Shown: positions 12,170 to 25,355 of the stretch, piece after piece | Layout: the number at the start of each line of letters is the position of its first letter | Position numbering within the stretch: position 1 is the stretch's first letter | Made by a program: the position numbers and the translations under genes | Notes under the pieces: generated by a model | What the model saw: the letters and a program-made list of their open reading frames with translations, nothing else | Databases searched by the model: none | Told to the model about the DNA's origin: nothing | NCBI GenBank assembly: GCA_028023455.1 | Contig: JAQFVV010000049.1 | Coordinates: 7,100,855 to 7,164,854 of the forward strand | Direction of reading: 5' to 3' | DNA from: Epiperipatus broadwayi | Taxonomy: Eukaryota > Onychophora > Udeonychophora > Euonychophora > Peripatidae | Length of the DNA: 64,000 nt

Positions 12170-13900
12170 TCAGCAATGTTTAGTAAATAAAATATGTACA
12201 TTAAATCTTTAAAAAAAATTGTTAAAGCAACCAATTAAAAAATATTACAAATATTAGATTTAATAATGCATAATTTTTATGAAAAATTTTATGTAAAGGA
12301 AGTAAAGATGTAAATTAAACATATCAAAATAATGGACTTTCAAAAGGCCACATCTGGTCTATCTATAATTGGTTAGAAAATAAAAGTCACATGTAAATCC
12401 AAGATGAGTTACATAATAATCAATGCATTGACTAAAAATAAATATGGTTATAATATGATAAATCTCTCATTAAATGTATAAATCTCATACTCATATAAGT
12501 GCTGAGCAAATGATTGCTTTTACTTTTTATTATGTAACCATTGATTGTTGTAAAATATTGGTATTTTTAATAATAAATGGTGATACCATTTTGAATATAT
12601 TGTACAAACCAATCAGTTGTTTGCTGAGATATATCATTGCAAAATGTTGTTAGTCTCAATATGTTCTCGCCATAATTCCTTGAAATAGAAGAAATAGTGA
12701 AATAATTTTATTATGATTAATAGGTTAATATTTAATTGATAAAAATATTTATTTTCTAAACCAATACTTTAATTGGTTAGTGGAATGCGTTTTTGGTTAC
12801 ATTAAAAAAAATATTCAGTTTAGTAAATTCTTACCAAATGAAAAACATATTTATTTCAAAATTTGAACTCTAAATTCAAAGCATATGGCCAAATAATAAC
12901 ATAATTTCTAGAATATAAAATAGAAAACATCTTGTTTTTATTTTATTTTAATACTAATACTATCAACATTAGATATTCTTTATATTTATTATTATCCTAA
13001 TAGATGATACTAGACGACTTCATATTAATAATGATGTAGACAATTACCTGTTCTGGTGCAATTTTTACAACTTTCTTTTGTATTAAAAAAAATTAATTCC
13101 ATACTGTGAATGTAGATTTTTTTCATTATTCACTCATCATTGAATTTATACTTCACAGAAATTTTAGATCAGAATTTGAATTATATTTCTAAACCCAAAA
13201 AGATGTATATCTATGCCTAATTTCGTATTGAATCTTTTATCAAATTAAACTCAATATACAACCTGTTTGAATTTAAAGGTAATCAAAATGTTAAGCTTGA
13301 GCAAAACTAGTATGACATCTACAGTTGCTGAATTGTTTAAAGTACTAGGGTTATCTCTCTTAACCATTATCTAGATATTTTTCTGATTTCTATCAAAAAT
13401 TATATTAAAAATATAAGCAGCTTATATAGCATTTCAATGATATATATATATGGTCTGTGTGTGTGCTTGAAAATACAATAATTTCTTAATGTGTTATACA
13501 TAAATCTGAAAAGATAATATTTATTATTATCATATGATAAATTATTTTTAAAAGCAATTTAAATGTGAAGGTAATCTATTTGTTAAATATATCTATAAGA
13601 TTTTAAATTTAAAAAATCAAAAGTCACTTCTTTTAAAAAAGCTTTACCATTGATTAATAATCTAATACCAAATAAATAATCACTAATAAATACAGCATTT
13701 TATGGAGAAAATGAAGTTGTCAGTTTTGCAATAAGTATAAACTAAGAAAGTAGATATAATTGATCATACTACATTCGTTTGATAATCTAACATGGAGATA
13801 TACCGATATTAATGTTTGCCTGAAAGTTTATGATGATGGCACTTTAGTTGTATTTATATGTTGGAGTATTTCCAATCATGTAACACTAACTTAGGAATAT
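12170..13900. other. AT-rich intergenic sequence
   Basis: I see no gene, RNA or named repeat here. Short microsatellite-like AT runs only. Confidence 0.5.
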
Positions 13901-13904
13901 AAAA

Positions 13905-14140
13905 ATTTTAAGCTTTATTTAAACTTTTCAATTACACTCAACTATTAATTATACCACATTAATACCTATACAACATTTTGAGTGTAATTGTTCTTCTCTC
14001 TTCTTCAAGCAATACTGGTCTGACCAGTGACAGTACTAGCAACAGAATTGGACTTGAAACTTTAGATTTTTGAATATCATATTTTAAGGAAACTATCCAA
14101 CTGAGTTATTCTGCCAAAAGCAGCAATCAGTATATATATA
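13905..14140 (-). repeat. Dispersed repeat copy (foldback family, half copy)
   Basis: Shares several segments with the palindrome at 30,804-31,205 and with 46,190-46,400. Shared parts include the CTTTATTTAAACTTTTC start, ATTACA then TCAACTATTA, the TTCTTCTCTCTTCTTC pyrimidine block, and GACAGTACTAGCA. Reading the reverse strand, the end is GTTTAAATAAAGC, a poly(A)-signal-like terminus. Within it, 13,931-13,995 forms a hairpin with a 13-bp perfect stem (CAATTACACTCAA). Confidence 0.65.
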
Positions 14141-14154
14141 TATATATTCTAACC

Positions 14155-14193
14155 TGGTCTTTGTGCATCCTCACTTCAGAATAGTATATGATA
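14155..14193 (-). ncRNA. Degenerate hammerhead-like motif
   Basis: On the - strand a perfect 6-bp stem I (UAUUCU with AGAAUA) flanks a decayed core, GUGAGGA, and a GUU triplet. The GAAA box is not intact. It follows directly after the dispersed repeat at 13,905-14,140 and an (AT)n run. It is listed because it keeps the family layout seen at 21,868-22,144. Confidence 0.3.
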
Positions 14194-14199
14194 TGAAAT

Positions 14200-17100
14200 A
14201 AAACGTGTTTTAGCTCAGTTAATAATTAATAAATGAAATATTCAGCATTAAAATTAAAATATTTCACGAGCTCAAATTTAAAATACGAATAAAGTTCAGT
14301 TTATAACAATAAATTAAATAAATATTTAATATTTTCATGAGACTTGAAGTGAAAATACAGGTGACAAGATAGATTACATTGAGCCAATATCCCACAGGAT
14401 ACTACCTCAATGGCATAAGTACACTATCCCTCTTATTACTATTTCAAATAACAAACTCATAATATTCTTATGACTTTAATAACTTCTACTCACTAAGATT
14501 AAACTAATAATTAAATGTTAATCTCCTATTTGTAATAATCTAGTTCAAATAAAATCTCAGGTTCATAAAGTTTATTCTAAGTTAATAAAAAATACGGTAG
14601 TAAAATATGAGAAGGGATTTTATGTCATAATCTACCACACTGAAACTAATAATAAATAATAATAATAATAATATTCTTCATTGTTTAACTACTACTGGAT
14701 ATCTTTTCTTTTAGCTATATTTTTATTACCATAATAAAATAATAAAATAATTTTATATAATCTTTTATCTTCATGTAATAATATAATAAATACATGGTAG
14801 CATATGATAATCTGATAAACAAAGTATGTGTGGCAACTGATAGCATATAAATTTAATATACTATTGTGATAGCTTATTTATGACCAATAAAATAATATAA
14901 AATTATAATTATTTAATTAAAAGAATACCAATAAAATATTTAAATTCTTAAATAATTCTCTATTTATCTTTTTGTGCAAAATTATATATATTTGTTTCAA
15001 TTGTTATGAATATATCGTGATTTCATGCAGTGAAGTGGAGAAATAAACAATTCAGACACAAAAAATTTAAAAAACAAATTTTAACAAAGTTTATTAATAA
15101 CAACAAAATAAATAACCAATTTATGTACACTATTTACAGTGGATATCCTTATCTTCTACTTTACATTTTATCTACTGAGTTAAAAAATAATAATTTATAG
15201 TTTAGTTATATCTTTATTTAGACTTAAGACAAAATAAAATGTTACCATTTGGTTTCTTGGTATGGTTAACTTATTACAAATATATTTACTTATTTTATTA
15301 ACAAAATATTTCATTCTTAATATTATTAAACTAGCTTATTTTAAAACATTCATAGGAAAACATTCTACAGAAAACAAAATTAACTTTATAATGAGTATGG
15401 ATTTCTCAAAATATTAAAAAAAAAATCATCTTGCAAAGTCAAAGTTGTTACATAAAATATTCATCCAAAATTCAGTACTAGATTTTAGTGTTTTATCACA
15501 CAATGTTTACTAATCATAATATATTCTTATTTAGCCTTACTTTAGTACGATATAAGTGTAATAATCAATATATTCCTGTTATTCAATAAACAAAAAATAT
15601 ACTATGCATATTCCCTACATTTATTGTATATTATTGTATTTTAAAAATATGCAATACTTCTTTTTTTCTTAAAAAAATAATAATAAAGCATTTAAAAATA
15701 ATTAATATTTCAAAGAAAACGTCTTGTTTAGATATTCTATTCCAAAATTTATATTTCATTTCCGAAATAAATTCAAAAATATATTCTATGATTCTTTCCC
15801 TTCCTTAGGATATATTGGACCTTCAATTTTAAGTTATAAAATTCTGTTCCTTATAAGCAAATAAACCAATCTTATACAAAAACGATAGCATAACCTAAGC
15901 TCTAAATTATTTATGATTTCTTTTCAAAATATCTTACTGAACGATGCAGTTACATGAAATAAAGATAGCGAAATAGATGCATAGGATTTAAGGAAGAAAG
16001 CTAGAGTATCACTCGTAATATATCTCAAAAAAAACATGGCACAGTGCAAAGAGGTATGACCTTTACCTGTCTAATAACCTCTAATACATGAATGATGTTA
16101 AAGCTATTTCTTCAGCTTTATTAGAACATCAAATATTTAAAGAAATATAAGACACTGTCCAAATAAAATGTGTACCAGTCATAGGGCTTTTTTAACTATG
16201 CTGATATCCACACAAAGACTAAATATTATTTCTATTCCTTATCATATCCTATTTCTTAAAAACATCATCTTGGTTTCCTGTTTACTAAGTACTTCCAAGC
16301 CACTATCTCAACATTATTTCTCAAGATTTTCCACATCTTACATCGATAAATAACTATCTGCATTTACAAAACAATAAATAAAATTCACTGATAATTTTAA
16401 AACAATCTAGCTGTTCCATAAGAAAAGTCTGTCCACTTCATCCTTCTGTATGCTTAATCACATATAATCTAATCAGACAATATTTGAATATCCTAACATG
16501 AAAATTTTAAAATAATCACATAATTATTTGTTATTATGTTGGATTATATCACTAATATAAAAAAAAAATCATTGTATGCATATTTTCAAATCAATCCTAT
16601 CTCATAATGTTTTTAAAATGTTGTATGAAATGTGTTACATATAATTAAAACTTTTGCACTTCATTCTTACGATTCATAGATGATATAAAAAAAACAAAAA
16701 TATACATTATAAATTATTAATAGTTATTACTATCACCAAAATAACCTTTATCTGGTCATCATATTCAGTAGGCTTCTTCATCCACTAGATACCGATCATT
16801 GCAAACATAAAGAAATATATATTCATCCACACTTTATTTTAAAATATATTCTTATCTAAATTATTAGATTATTCCATTATAAAATTTTATATCATCAACA
16901 AATTAATGTTTTATGTTTTCCTAATCTTATAAAAAAAATTAGATTTAAACTAGGTTAATAAAATAAAAGGAATCAAAACTATAATTACATATTTTCTTGA
17001 CAATAGTTCCTGATAAGTCCAAAATGTTTATTATTTTCTCTAGAGTTTTAAAATGTTCTCCTCCAAGCGCGTTAAACTTTAAAAATAAAAACAAATATTA

Positions 17101-20050
17101 ATCCATTTAGTAAAATTTATAGAAAATAATCCTTGGTTTTAGTATTTAGGATGATAATTATTAAATCATAATATTAATTAATCCCATGAAATTTCTTCAA
17201 TAGTCTCTGCCAATATTCTCTGTGGCATATCCGATGCATCCTCCATCTAGCTTAACTTTAAAATATTCGGTAAACTTTTTTACAATATTTCCATGGATTC
17301 ATTTTTTAATCAACTGTTATATGTTCATTCTTTTATATAGGTTTCCTTCCTTGATAAAGCGCTTCAAAAAAAAATACTTCTAAAGGTGCATTTTTAATAT
17401 TTCTGAGACTAGAAGTTTTTTAATATCACAACTCCTTAACAAAAATCTTCTCTATAAGCTCTTTTTAATTCTTGTAAATATATATATATTTTTTAAAATG
17501 TTTCCTTCAAAAAGGACTAAACATTCTATTTCTTTCATTATTATATTTTATGATAATTCATATGATATAAGTATCTTATTCTTTTTTTAAAAAACTCCTG
17601 GATAAGCTTATAAATAATGCTTCACAAATCCTTTTTTAGATGGCAAATAGTTTTCCATTTAAGCTTTCAGCATAATGTCAGAATTATTTTTTGTACCAGA
17701 ACAGTTCTCCAGTGAAGCATTAATAAAGCTGTATCAAAATATTCCAAAAACATTTTTATATTATTAGAATTTATATGCATTTTATTCTACAGTAAATCCA
17801 TCTTTTCATTGCGAAGTTTAGGTCAAATTTCAGATAAAATAATCCTGGCAAGTACTTTTAAAAAAACTAGCAAATCATTTTCACGAAGTTCCCAAATATA
17901 TATATATATTTAAACTCTCTTTTGCAAAATACTTTTAAAAATATCAATTAGTTTTTTTTTTTTTTTTTTGCAAATAAAACTATAAGAAAGTATTAAAAAT
18001 TGACTAAAATAAAAATTTAAAAAAAATACTATCTCTTTGATAGCTGCTAATATACCTTTCTCTGGTTTTAATACATTATTAATCTCCCCTAATACCCCTG
18101 TGCAATTCATATTTATAGTCTGTAAGAATACCTCATTTGATTGGTTGATTCTTACTTTTAGCTTGAGAACAAATTTACATATTTTCAATTTTTTTACAGA
18201 ATTGAATCTTTAAAATAAAAGTTTATGACATAATAACTCAAAAATATTATTTAAAATACTACTTTTAAATCAATTATTACTTTATTTAAATTATTTAATC
18301 ATTTAAAATAACTTTTAAAATAACATTTTAATAACTTATTCCATTCTTAATATTCCATTTATCTAGTTTTATTTAAACAAAATATTTAACTTTTTTATTA
18401 ACTGTATTCGTCTTCATTACATTATTTAAAACGTATTATACGATAGTTAACTTAATATTTAATATTTGCTTTATGCTAGGTAAGAATTCCATCCAATTCT
18501 ATAATGCTATTTTAAAACATTCCAAACTTTGTTATTAATTCAAACAAGCAGTGTGTGAGAAACTATGCATTATCTAAATCACATGACCAATAACTTTGAC
18601 AGACAATTTTTAATCTATTTCTCTGCCCAGATTTATAAAATTGATGCACTTATTATATTTAATAATATAATTATAAAAATTTGGAAAAATAATTTTAAAA
18701 AAATATAGAACTAAATACAATTTTCACTATCATAAAGTTTATTTTTAAAAATATACGATTTTTATTAGATTATTAAATATGACTTTATAAATTTAAAATA
18801 TAACATTTATTACTATAAGTTTTAAATTATTAAAATTGAACTTTTTAAATATACTTTTAATTATTTATAGCTGTGTTATTTAATATGGCCAGCTTTTGCA
18901 AACATATGCAACAATATTTTAAGCTTTACTTAACTACTTTTAAATGATTCGCTATAATTTTATATACTACGTATTTTCTCTAGCTTCAAATTGTACTTTA
19001 TAATATAATTAACTTAATACGATTACCATATTAAAAGAACATATTCTAAAATTTAAAATTTTTAGTAATTGACTGAGATGGACTATTACTGACCTATAGA
19101 AAAGGGCACAATATATATATATTGTGACCCTATACTTTTGCACATTATTGAGTACTTCAGTTTGTGAATTTATGCTATTCTATTCTTTAAAAAGTAGAGA
19201 AAAATAATAAATAAATAGAAAAAGATGATAACATTTATTGTGTAAATTGTTATTTAACTCTTATGCATTAATATTTTATATTATTTGGTTCATTATAAAT
19301 AACAAATAGATAAGATTTAATAACTTAAAAGCTGTTATAAATATATAATTTTAGTGTTAAAAGATGTATGCTTTAGGTTAAAAGTTATTATTTAATTTAC
19401 GCATGCTTTAGAAAGAAAGCTAATTAGAGTTGATTTTATAGTTAAAGTTTAAAAATATTAACAGATAGTTTATGAGTATTAAAATGCAATTATTTAATTG
19501 TCTTTATAGTAATTAATCATCTGGTTAAGTTCTTTTATTTAGCAATAATGTATCTCTGAATAAAGCTTATTAATTTTATTTAAATAATATTAAATTGTTT
19601 AAAGAAATATAAGTCAATTATTAAGATAGATTTAATTTAGAAAAATGTAATTTCCTGTATATATGTGTGTGAGAGAGAAGAATCCATGTGCATGTGTGTA
19701 TTTTTGATTTTTTTGGTTTTAATTGCTAAGATATTTAATTTTAATCATTAAATATTTGAAAATAATTACCTCAGTAATGAAAGGGTTAAAAATTTTAAAT
19801 AAGAATTTCTGATAAACCTAAATAAAAGAAAAGGTGATATTTTGTTTTAAAAATAAATAAAATAATATTTATTATCTTATTTATTTATTAATTTATTAAC
19901 TATGAAATACAGTTCATCTTTTTTTCAAATTTGGTCATTAGGATCACATGAATTTAAAAAAATGTAGAACAAAGTTACATAATTTTTACTAATTAATTCC
20001 GCATCTTATTTGACATTTTTTATAATAGAGGTCACTATTTTAATGGAAGT
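14200..20050. other. Long AT-rich region without recognisable genes
   Basis: Almost pure AT-rich sequence with homopolymer runs, (AAT)n near 14,655 and (AT)n stretches. I find no coding exon, tRNA or transposon protein. The open frames present are short and of random AT-rich type. Confidence 0.5.
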
Positions 20051-20054
20051 GAAT

Positions 20055-20140
20055 GTTAATCAATGATATCTGTCAAGGGAGATATAAAAAATGGAGTGTT
20101 AATCAATGATATATATCAAGGAAAATATAAAAATGGAGAT
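20055..20140 (+). repeat. 43-base tandem duplication
   Basis: Two adjacent 43-base units start with GTTAATCAATGATAT and end with AAAATGGAG. They differ at about five positions, so the duplication is old enough to have diverged. No gene context. Confidence 0.85.
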
Positions 20141-20149
20141 TGTCAGTAT

Positions 20150-21800
20150 TCAGGGGGCTTTTGTTTCTTCATCTCCTAACTGGTCACTGCAATCTTCTCA
20201 TCTTTAAATAACAGTAATCATTTGCTTTAATTTTTTTATCTAAGTGTTAATTTACTAAAGTTTTATATGTTGTTGACTTGAAATGAATTGCTAGACAACA
20301 TTTATAAGGTATTCTTGTTTTTATTGCTTAATTCAACTTGAACTCTCTTTCTTAACTATTAATATCATGCTTTGAAAGAGTGATTAGTCTATAATGACTT
20401 GATTTCAGCAATTATACTTTAAAGTAAATTATAAAAAAACTGGGTGATATTTTTTTTTATATTAATTTATAAAATGCTGAAAATTGCAGTATTTTGCTTC
20501 CCACTATTGTATTTTGCCTTTAGGAAAAGCAGTCTAAAATCTTAAAGTTTAAAAAAAAGGATAAAAGACTGTTAAAAAATTTGATTGGAAGATAAACTGT
20601 TATATATTAATTATTATTACCAGTTATTAGTGTTTAAAAGTTAAATTTTGTATTTCTGCCAATATATACGAGTAATAAAAACAATTTGTGAGTGGATCTG
20701 AAAATGATTTGGGCCTGATAAAATCAAAGAGAAAATAGATTTATTATTGGAATAAAAGATGGCTTGCATCTTTGTAATGAAATCCTATTAATATAAATGT
20801 ATTACAGTTAAAAATGTTGATATAACATTGTCAGTATACACTTGTAAAATATGTTCCTTTGATTTTATATTTATGTATGTGTGGGGGTACAATTTTTGAA
20901 CAATTTTGTGTTTATTTATTTTGAAATCATAAAACTTTCAATCTTATAATTATTTTTTTGCTAAAATAAAGCAGACAAAAATCAAAAACATCAAGATATT
21001 ACCTTCATCACCTATTATTTTTTGATGATTTATAGTCTATTTTTCACTGTCAGAATTTTGTTTTGCAATGAGCTACACACAACAGAAAAAGCTGAAAATA
21101 TAAATTCACACATCATTCACCCATGAAAACTTTTTTTAACTTTCTTAATATGAAAGTCAATTTGTCATCTTTGAAAAAAATTGCTAACATTTTTTTAAAT
21201 CATTAAAACTACTTATAATCTTTTTGTTTTAATATTTTAATTCCAAAAATGTCTATAGATGTAAGGATAACTGAAAATTTGTGAATTTGAATCACTTTTA
21301 TAGATTACCTTCATGGATTTCTATTGCTTCTTAGTAGTCTCTAATTGTGTTAAAAATAATATGCAGGGAATGCAGTTCCAAGCTGCTTGCTAACATATTG
21401 TCAATGAGAGACTGTCAGAAGATATTGCAATACGTTAAAATTATTTTAAACATTTAAATTTTTAAAGCATAATTTCTTAGATTTAACAGATATTGTTATT
21501 TATTCATTCATATTTTAAATAAAAATGTCAAATAATAAAGATGGTGTTCACTTTCTGAAATTAAACTACTTATCCTGACAGTAGATGACAAAAAATATTT
21601 ATTGTTGATGTAAATTTTTAATACACAGAAAATTCAAATGTAATTTTTTAGAGTTCCCTTCATTTTTAAACAAAAATATCTATCAAATGAAATGAAATTT
21701 ATTATATTCTGATAAATAATAACATTTAATATAAAAGCTTTCAAACAGAGAAAACAAAACTATCACAGTGCTAGCACAATGTGAGAGAGTTTTAATATAC
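20150..21800. other. AT-rich intergenic sequence
   Basis: No gene recognised on either strand. Confidence 0.5.
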
Positions 21801-21867
21801 ACACTTGCATATGTTATATATAGAGCTCACAAAATAAGCTCTTAACAAGCTTTGCAGAATATATCCA

Positions 21868-21907
21868 ACCCCAGACCAGTTTCTGCTACTAGTATCCTCA
21901 GTGAAGT
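21868..21907 (-). ncRNA. Hammerhead-ribozyme-like motif, left arm
   Basis: Read on the - strand: ACUUCA, then the core CUGAGGA (a valid CUGANGA), an 11-base stem II region, GAAAC, two bases, then the canonical cleavage triplet GUC and UGGGGU. ACUUCA pairs with UGGGGU over 6 bp, counting G-U pairs, forming stem I. Stem II has three of four pairs (UACU with AGCA). Stem III is only A-U plus C-G. This is the layout of type I hammerheads with minimal stem III, known from metazoan retrozymes and Penelope-like elements. Confidence 0.6.
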
Positions 21908-22104
21908 ACTAGGATATTCAAGCATTAGATTAAAAATACCAGAGCAAGTCCAGCATTTATCTAATGTATAACTATTAAGTAGAAAATCTGAAATTTTCAG
22001 ACATCCATATGTCTTCCAATACAGATATCTACTTAATAGTTATATATTAGATAAAGTGCTGTGCTTATCCTGATATTTTTAATCTAATGCTTGAATATCC
22101 TAGC

Positions 22105-22144
22105 ATATCACTAAGGATGCAAGGAGCAGAAACCAGTCTGGGGT
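22105..22144 (+). ncRNA. Hammerhead-ribozyme-like motif, right arm
   Basis: The mirror copy. The core is CUAAGGA, so one conserved G is lost, and stem II is a perfect UGC/GCA with a 5-base loop. GAAAC, two bases, the GUC triplet (22,136-22,138) and UGGGGU follow. Stem I is poorer than in the left arm. Comparing the arms suggests the ancestral stem II was UGCU paired with AGCA, which is also what the 55,778 copy has. Confidence 0.5.
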
Positions 22145-22199
22145 TGGGGATATTCTGCAAAACTTGGTAAGAGCTTATTTTGTGAACTTTATATATAAC

Positions 22200-23020
22200 A
22201 TTTGTAAATACAAGCTTATTAAATTAGGTCATGAACATCTGACTTGATTTTTTTGTAATTTTACACTTGCATATGTATATATAAAATACAAAACCATATA
22301 TATATATTAAATGCAAAATGTTTAAGTCTAAATAGGTTATATTTTTTTCATATGTCAAATGTATTGACTGGGAAGAAAATCTGGGCCAGCTGCTTGGAAG
22401 GCAGCTATGTTATGCTAAGTTAGGTCACCAATGCTTGACTAAATAGGCTATATTTACCTGTTTAAAAATGTTTATTTAAACTTCTTTGTATCAATAATTT
22501 TAGTTTCTGTGATCAATTTGCAATCTTTATTTCAACAAAATTTTTATTAACAATAAATAGTGATTACATACTAATAAAGGATAGATAAATGAATAAATTG
22601 TACAATAATATGATTATATAATGTTCTATTTGTTATCTGGCTAGATTTTGTTATGAGAGTACAATTGTTATACTCTTATGTGGTTAGGTATAGTGATGAG
22701 ATTCTAATAACTTGATTAATGGAATAAGCATTTTTTATATAAACATGAATATTTTCTTTTAGAATTTCCTATTCTATAATGCTGGGTAGGTGGGAGTTGA
22801 TAATCAGGAAAAGGAAAGTGCAGTTAAAGACCAGGTGTCATCAAAGACTTTACTGGAGGCCAGGAGCTGGTCACGTTTCTTGATTTTAGTGTCTATATAA
22901 CGATATTAAACTATTAATAACTGTGGGATCCCACTTTTGTAATTGAAAGGAGGTTGCCTTAACAATAGTTTAAAATTGTTGATTGTTATTGACATTGGGA
23001 TTGTCTAAACATTAACTGGT
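22200..23020. other. AT-rich sequence before the microsatellite
   Basis: No gene recognised. A less AT-rich patch at 22,800-22,960 has no coding or repeat signal that I can name. Confidence 0.5.
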
Positions 23021-23024
23021 TTTT

Positions 23025-23193
23025 AATGATGATGATGATGATGATGATGACTACTACTACTACTACTACTATTACTACTACTACTACTACTACTACCACT
23101 ACTACTACTACTACTACTGCTGCTACTACTACTACTACTACTACTTTTACTACTACTACTACTACTACTACTACTAGTAGTAGTAGTAGTAGT
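23025..23193. repeat. Trinucleotide microsatellite, (ATG)n then (ACT)n then (TAG)n
   Basis: About six ATG units, then roughly 40 imperfect ACT units, then about six TAG units at 23,174-23,193. The TAG run abuts the 3' end of the LINE on the - strand, where it reads as a (TAC)n tail. Confidence 0.95.
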
Positions 23194-23403
23194 TTTAAAA
23201 CAGCTTTATTAAGTAAAAATGTTATACATAGTGAAAAAATAGGTAACTTACATTATTTCATTCGTTACATTGCATTTTACAGTGAAATAACAAGTATTGA
23301 AGTGGGAAAAGGTCAGTTAATGGGCAGGTTTTATGACAATAAAAAAAAAAATAAAGTTATTCTTCGGGTAATGTTTTTTCCGTATGTAATTGTGGGATTG
23401 TGA

Positions 23404-23870
23404 TTAGGTTGTTGGCATCTGAATTGATTGCCAAGTGTCTGTGAATAGTCCAAATGGGGCAAGTATTTGGTCCCTCTTCTTTATTGCTTGTAGTTTATTA
23501 AGGTAAATTGTTCTGTATTTGCGAGAAGTAGGGTTGAATACAAAATGACAGCGCACAAACCAGAGAGTGAAAAAAAAGTATGTGTGTATTCTGATTGAGG
23601 TGAAATTACCTGCCTGTATTGCATTAATTAATAACAATAGTATGGTATCATTACTCCTAGTGAGTGTTGCAATTAGTTCTCTATAAATGTTAAGAGCATG
23701 ACAGTCAGTGATAATATGGTTAATGGTCTTCTCATCCCTATGACAAAGCACACATATTGGATTGAGGTTGGCATTTTTCATTCTTGTTATCAGAAAATAA
23801 TTAGTAGGTAAGGCATCAAGATTAATCTTTACTAAGAAGTCAAGATATTTTGGTTCTAGGTGCCAATATT
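23404..23870 (-). pseudogene. LINE ORF2 C-terminus with zinc-finger-like domain
   Basis: Reads HLEPKYLDFLVKINLDALPT, then MKNANLNPICVLCHRDEK and a histidine and cysteine (HIITDC). This is the zf-RVT type finger found after the reverse transcriptase in several LINE clades. A stop lies just upstream near 23,875. The same sequence, diverged (LEPKYVDFLFKVNHGALPT), appears at 38,468-38,662. ORF2 ends at the TGA/TAA near 23,403, leaving about 200 bases of 3' untranslated sequence. Confidence 0.8.
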
Positions 23871-24445
23871 TGAATTTTTATATAAGTGTCTTATTTGATA
23901 TTGAAAGACTACTGCTATGGCAATGAGTGGTAGAGTTTGCATTTATAATTTGATATACATCCCAGTATTTTAATTTATTCGCTGTTTGATCATTCTGCCT
24001 ATTGTACATATTTATTAAAACTAAAAGGTTATGTATGAAATTGTTACTAGTGGGTGGAGGTGTATCTGTTGGAACTATTGGAATGAAAACTTCACCAAAC
24101 TCAAAGTTGCTGATAATTTTTTGAATAGTGTTATATGTCTTTTGAAAAAAAAAAGTAGTAATGCTATGTAGTGAAAGGCCATTATCTTTGGAATGTTTTT
24201 ATAACTTGTTGATACTAATGGATACAGTTTTTTTGTTCCAGTGAACTGTGTGCACAATGAATTGATCTTGCGAATAAATGAGTTGGTGAATTTAATAATT
24301 GGGGCGTAATAATTAATTTTAGGAAAAATTAACATATTGATCAAAGAAATTTTACTATGAATTGATAAATATGCTTTAGTTAAAGAATTGATTAATTTAT
24401 TGATTGAATTTAGTAAGTTATTTTGTATTAAAATTCTCTCTCGAT

Positions 24446-25355
24446 TTATGGAAAGGTGGAAAGGTATTCCAAGAAAAGGGTGGGGGCATGAGAGTTTATT
24501 GTCTTAATTGGTGAGCCTGTGAGTAGGGACCACACAGCCATTTTTTCCTGATTAAATTTCAATTGATATTGTGTTGAATATTTTTCTAATATTTTATGTA
24601 AATCTCGTAACATTTGTTTTGAGGGGAGGAGGACTATTACATCATCCATGTAGGTGAGATGCTTAATTGTTTGTCTAAGTGTATGGGAGTACACACCCGG
24701 GAGCTTTGCTTCTATTTCTGCAAGAAGTGAATTAATAAAAGTGATGAATAGAAGTGAGCTGAGTGGAGAGCCTTGTGGTATAGAATTATGTGGAATGAAA
24801 GAAGGTGATGTTTTTCCATTGAGGGTTGTTTGTAGGCTTCTATTTATTAATAAGTTAGTGAGTATATACATTATTGGTGTTGGAATGTTGTATTTTCCTA
24901 TTAAACAAAGAAGGCTATCAACTGGCACAGAGTCAAATGCTGCTTCTAGGTCTAGCTGAAAATGCCACTGGTGCTGCCTTTCTTTTGGTGTTAATATCTT
25001 CCTGTATGATTCTAAATAGCATTAGTGTTTCTGGTATGGAGTTGCCTTTTTTGGCAAATTGGAATTTAGACAGATGCGAGAGTATTAAAGTCTGAATTTT
25101 GTCCTTAATAATGGACTCAATGATTTTTATTATGAGTGGTGACATTGAAATTGGCCTTAAATTGTGAAGTGGAGATGGCTGTATGGTCTTTTTTAAAAAT
25201 GGAACTATTAAAACTGGGTATAGTAGATGGATATTGTGTATCTGTTGAGACAAAAAAGTCACCATATTATATATTATAGGAATAGTGTAATAGTTAAGAT
25301 GGTGAAATAGAAATTTTGGGATGGCATGAAGCCCTGGGTGTGCATGATTTGGCAT
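24446..25355 (-). pseudogene. LINE ORF2: reverse transcriptase split by one frameshift
   Basis: The fingers half (24,933-25,355) has LRPISMSPLIIKIIESII, and the palm half (24,446-24,928) has IPQGSPLSSLLF and the catalytic YMDD. The two halves are joined across about 24,955, where one extra T shifts the frame; the motif LDLEAAFDS of the palm lies right after the shift. The two catalytic aspartates of YMDD and the LDLEAAFDS aspartate are all present. YMDD is rarer than the FADD or YADD of most LINEs. The thumb continues at 24,075-24,344 and the linker from the endonuclease lies at 25,624-25,992. Confidence 0.88.

Larger units (their letters stand above)
21813..22199. repeat. 387-base palindrome with two inverted hammerhead-like motifs
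   Basis: Left and right arms are each about 190 bases and are reverse complements with few mismatches. The outer ends are GTTATATATAGAGCTCACAA and its complement near 22,180-22,199. The centre lies near 22,005. Each arm holds a hammerhead-like core pointing outwards (21,868-21,907 on -, 22,105-22,144 on +). It could be a head-to-head insertion of two copies of one ribozyme-bearing repeat, or a foldback transposon. Confidence 0.85.

Noticed and set aside
23026-23403. Open frame of Met/Thr/Ser runs
   Set aside because: Pure translation of the trinucleotide microsatellite followed by LINE 3' untranslated sequence read on the wrong strand.
24654-25095. Two + strand open frames
   Set aside because: Shadows opposite the reverse transcriptase, which has the YMDD and PQGSPL motifs on the - strand.
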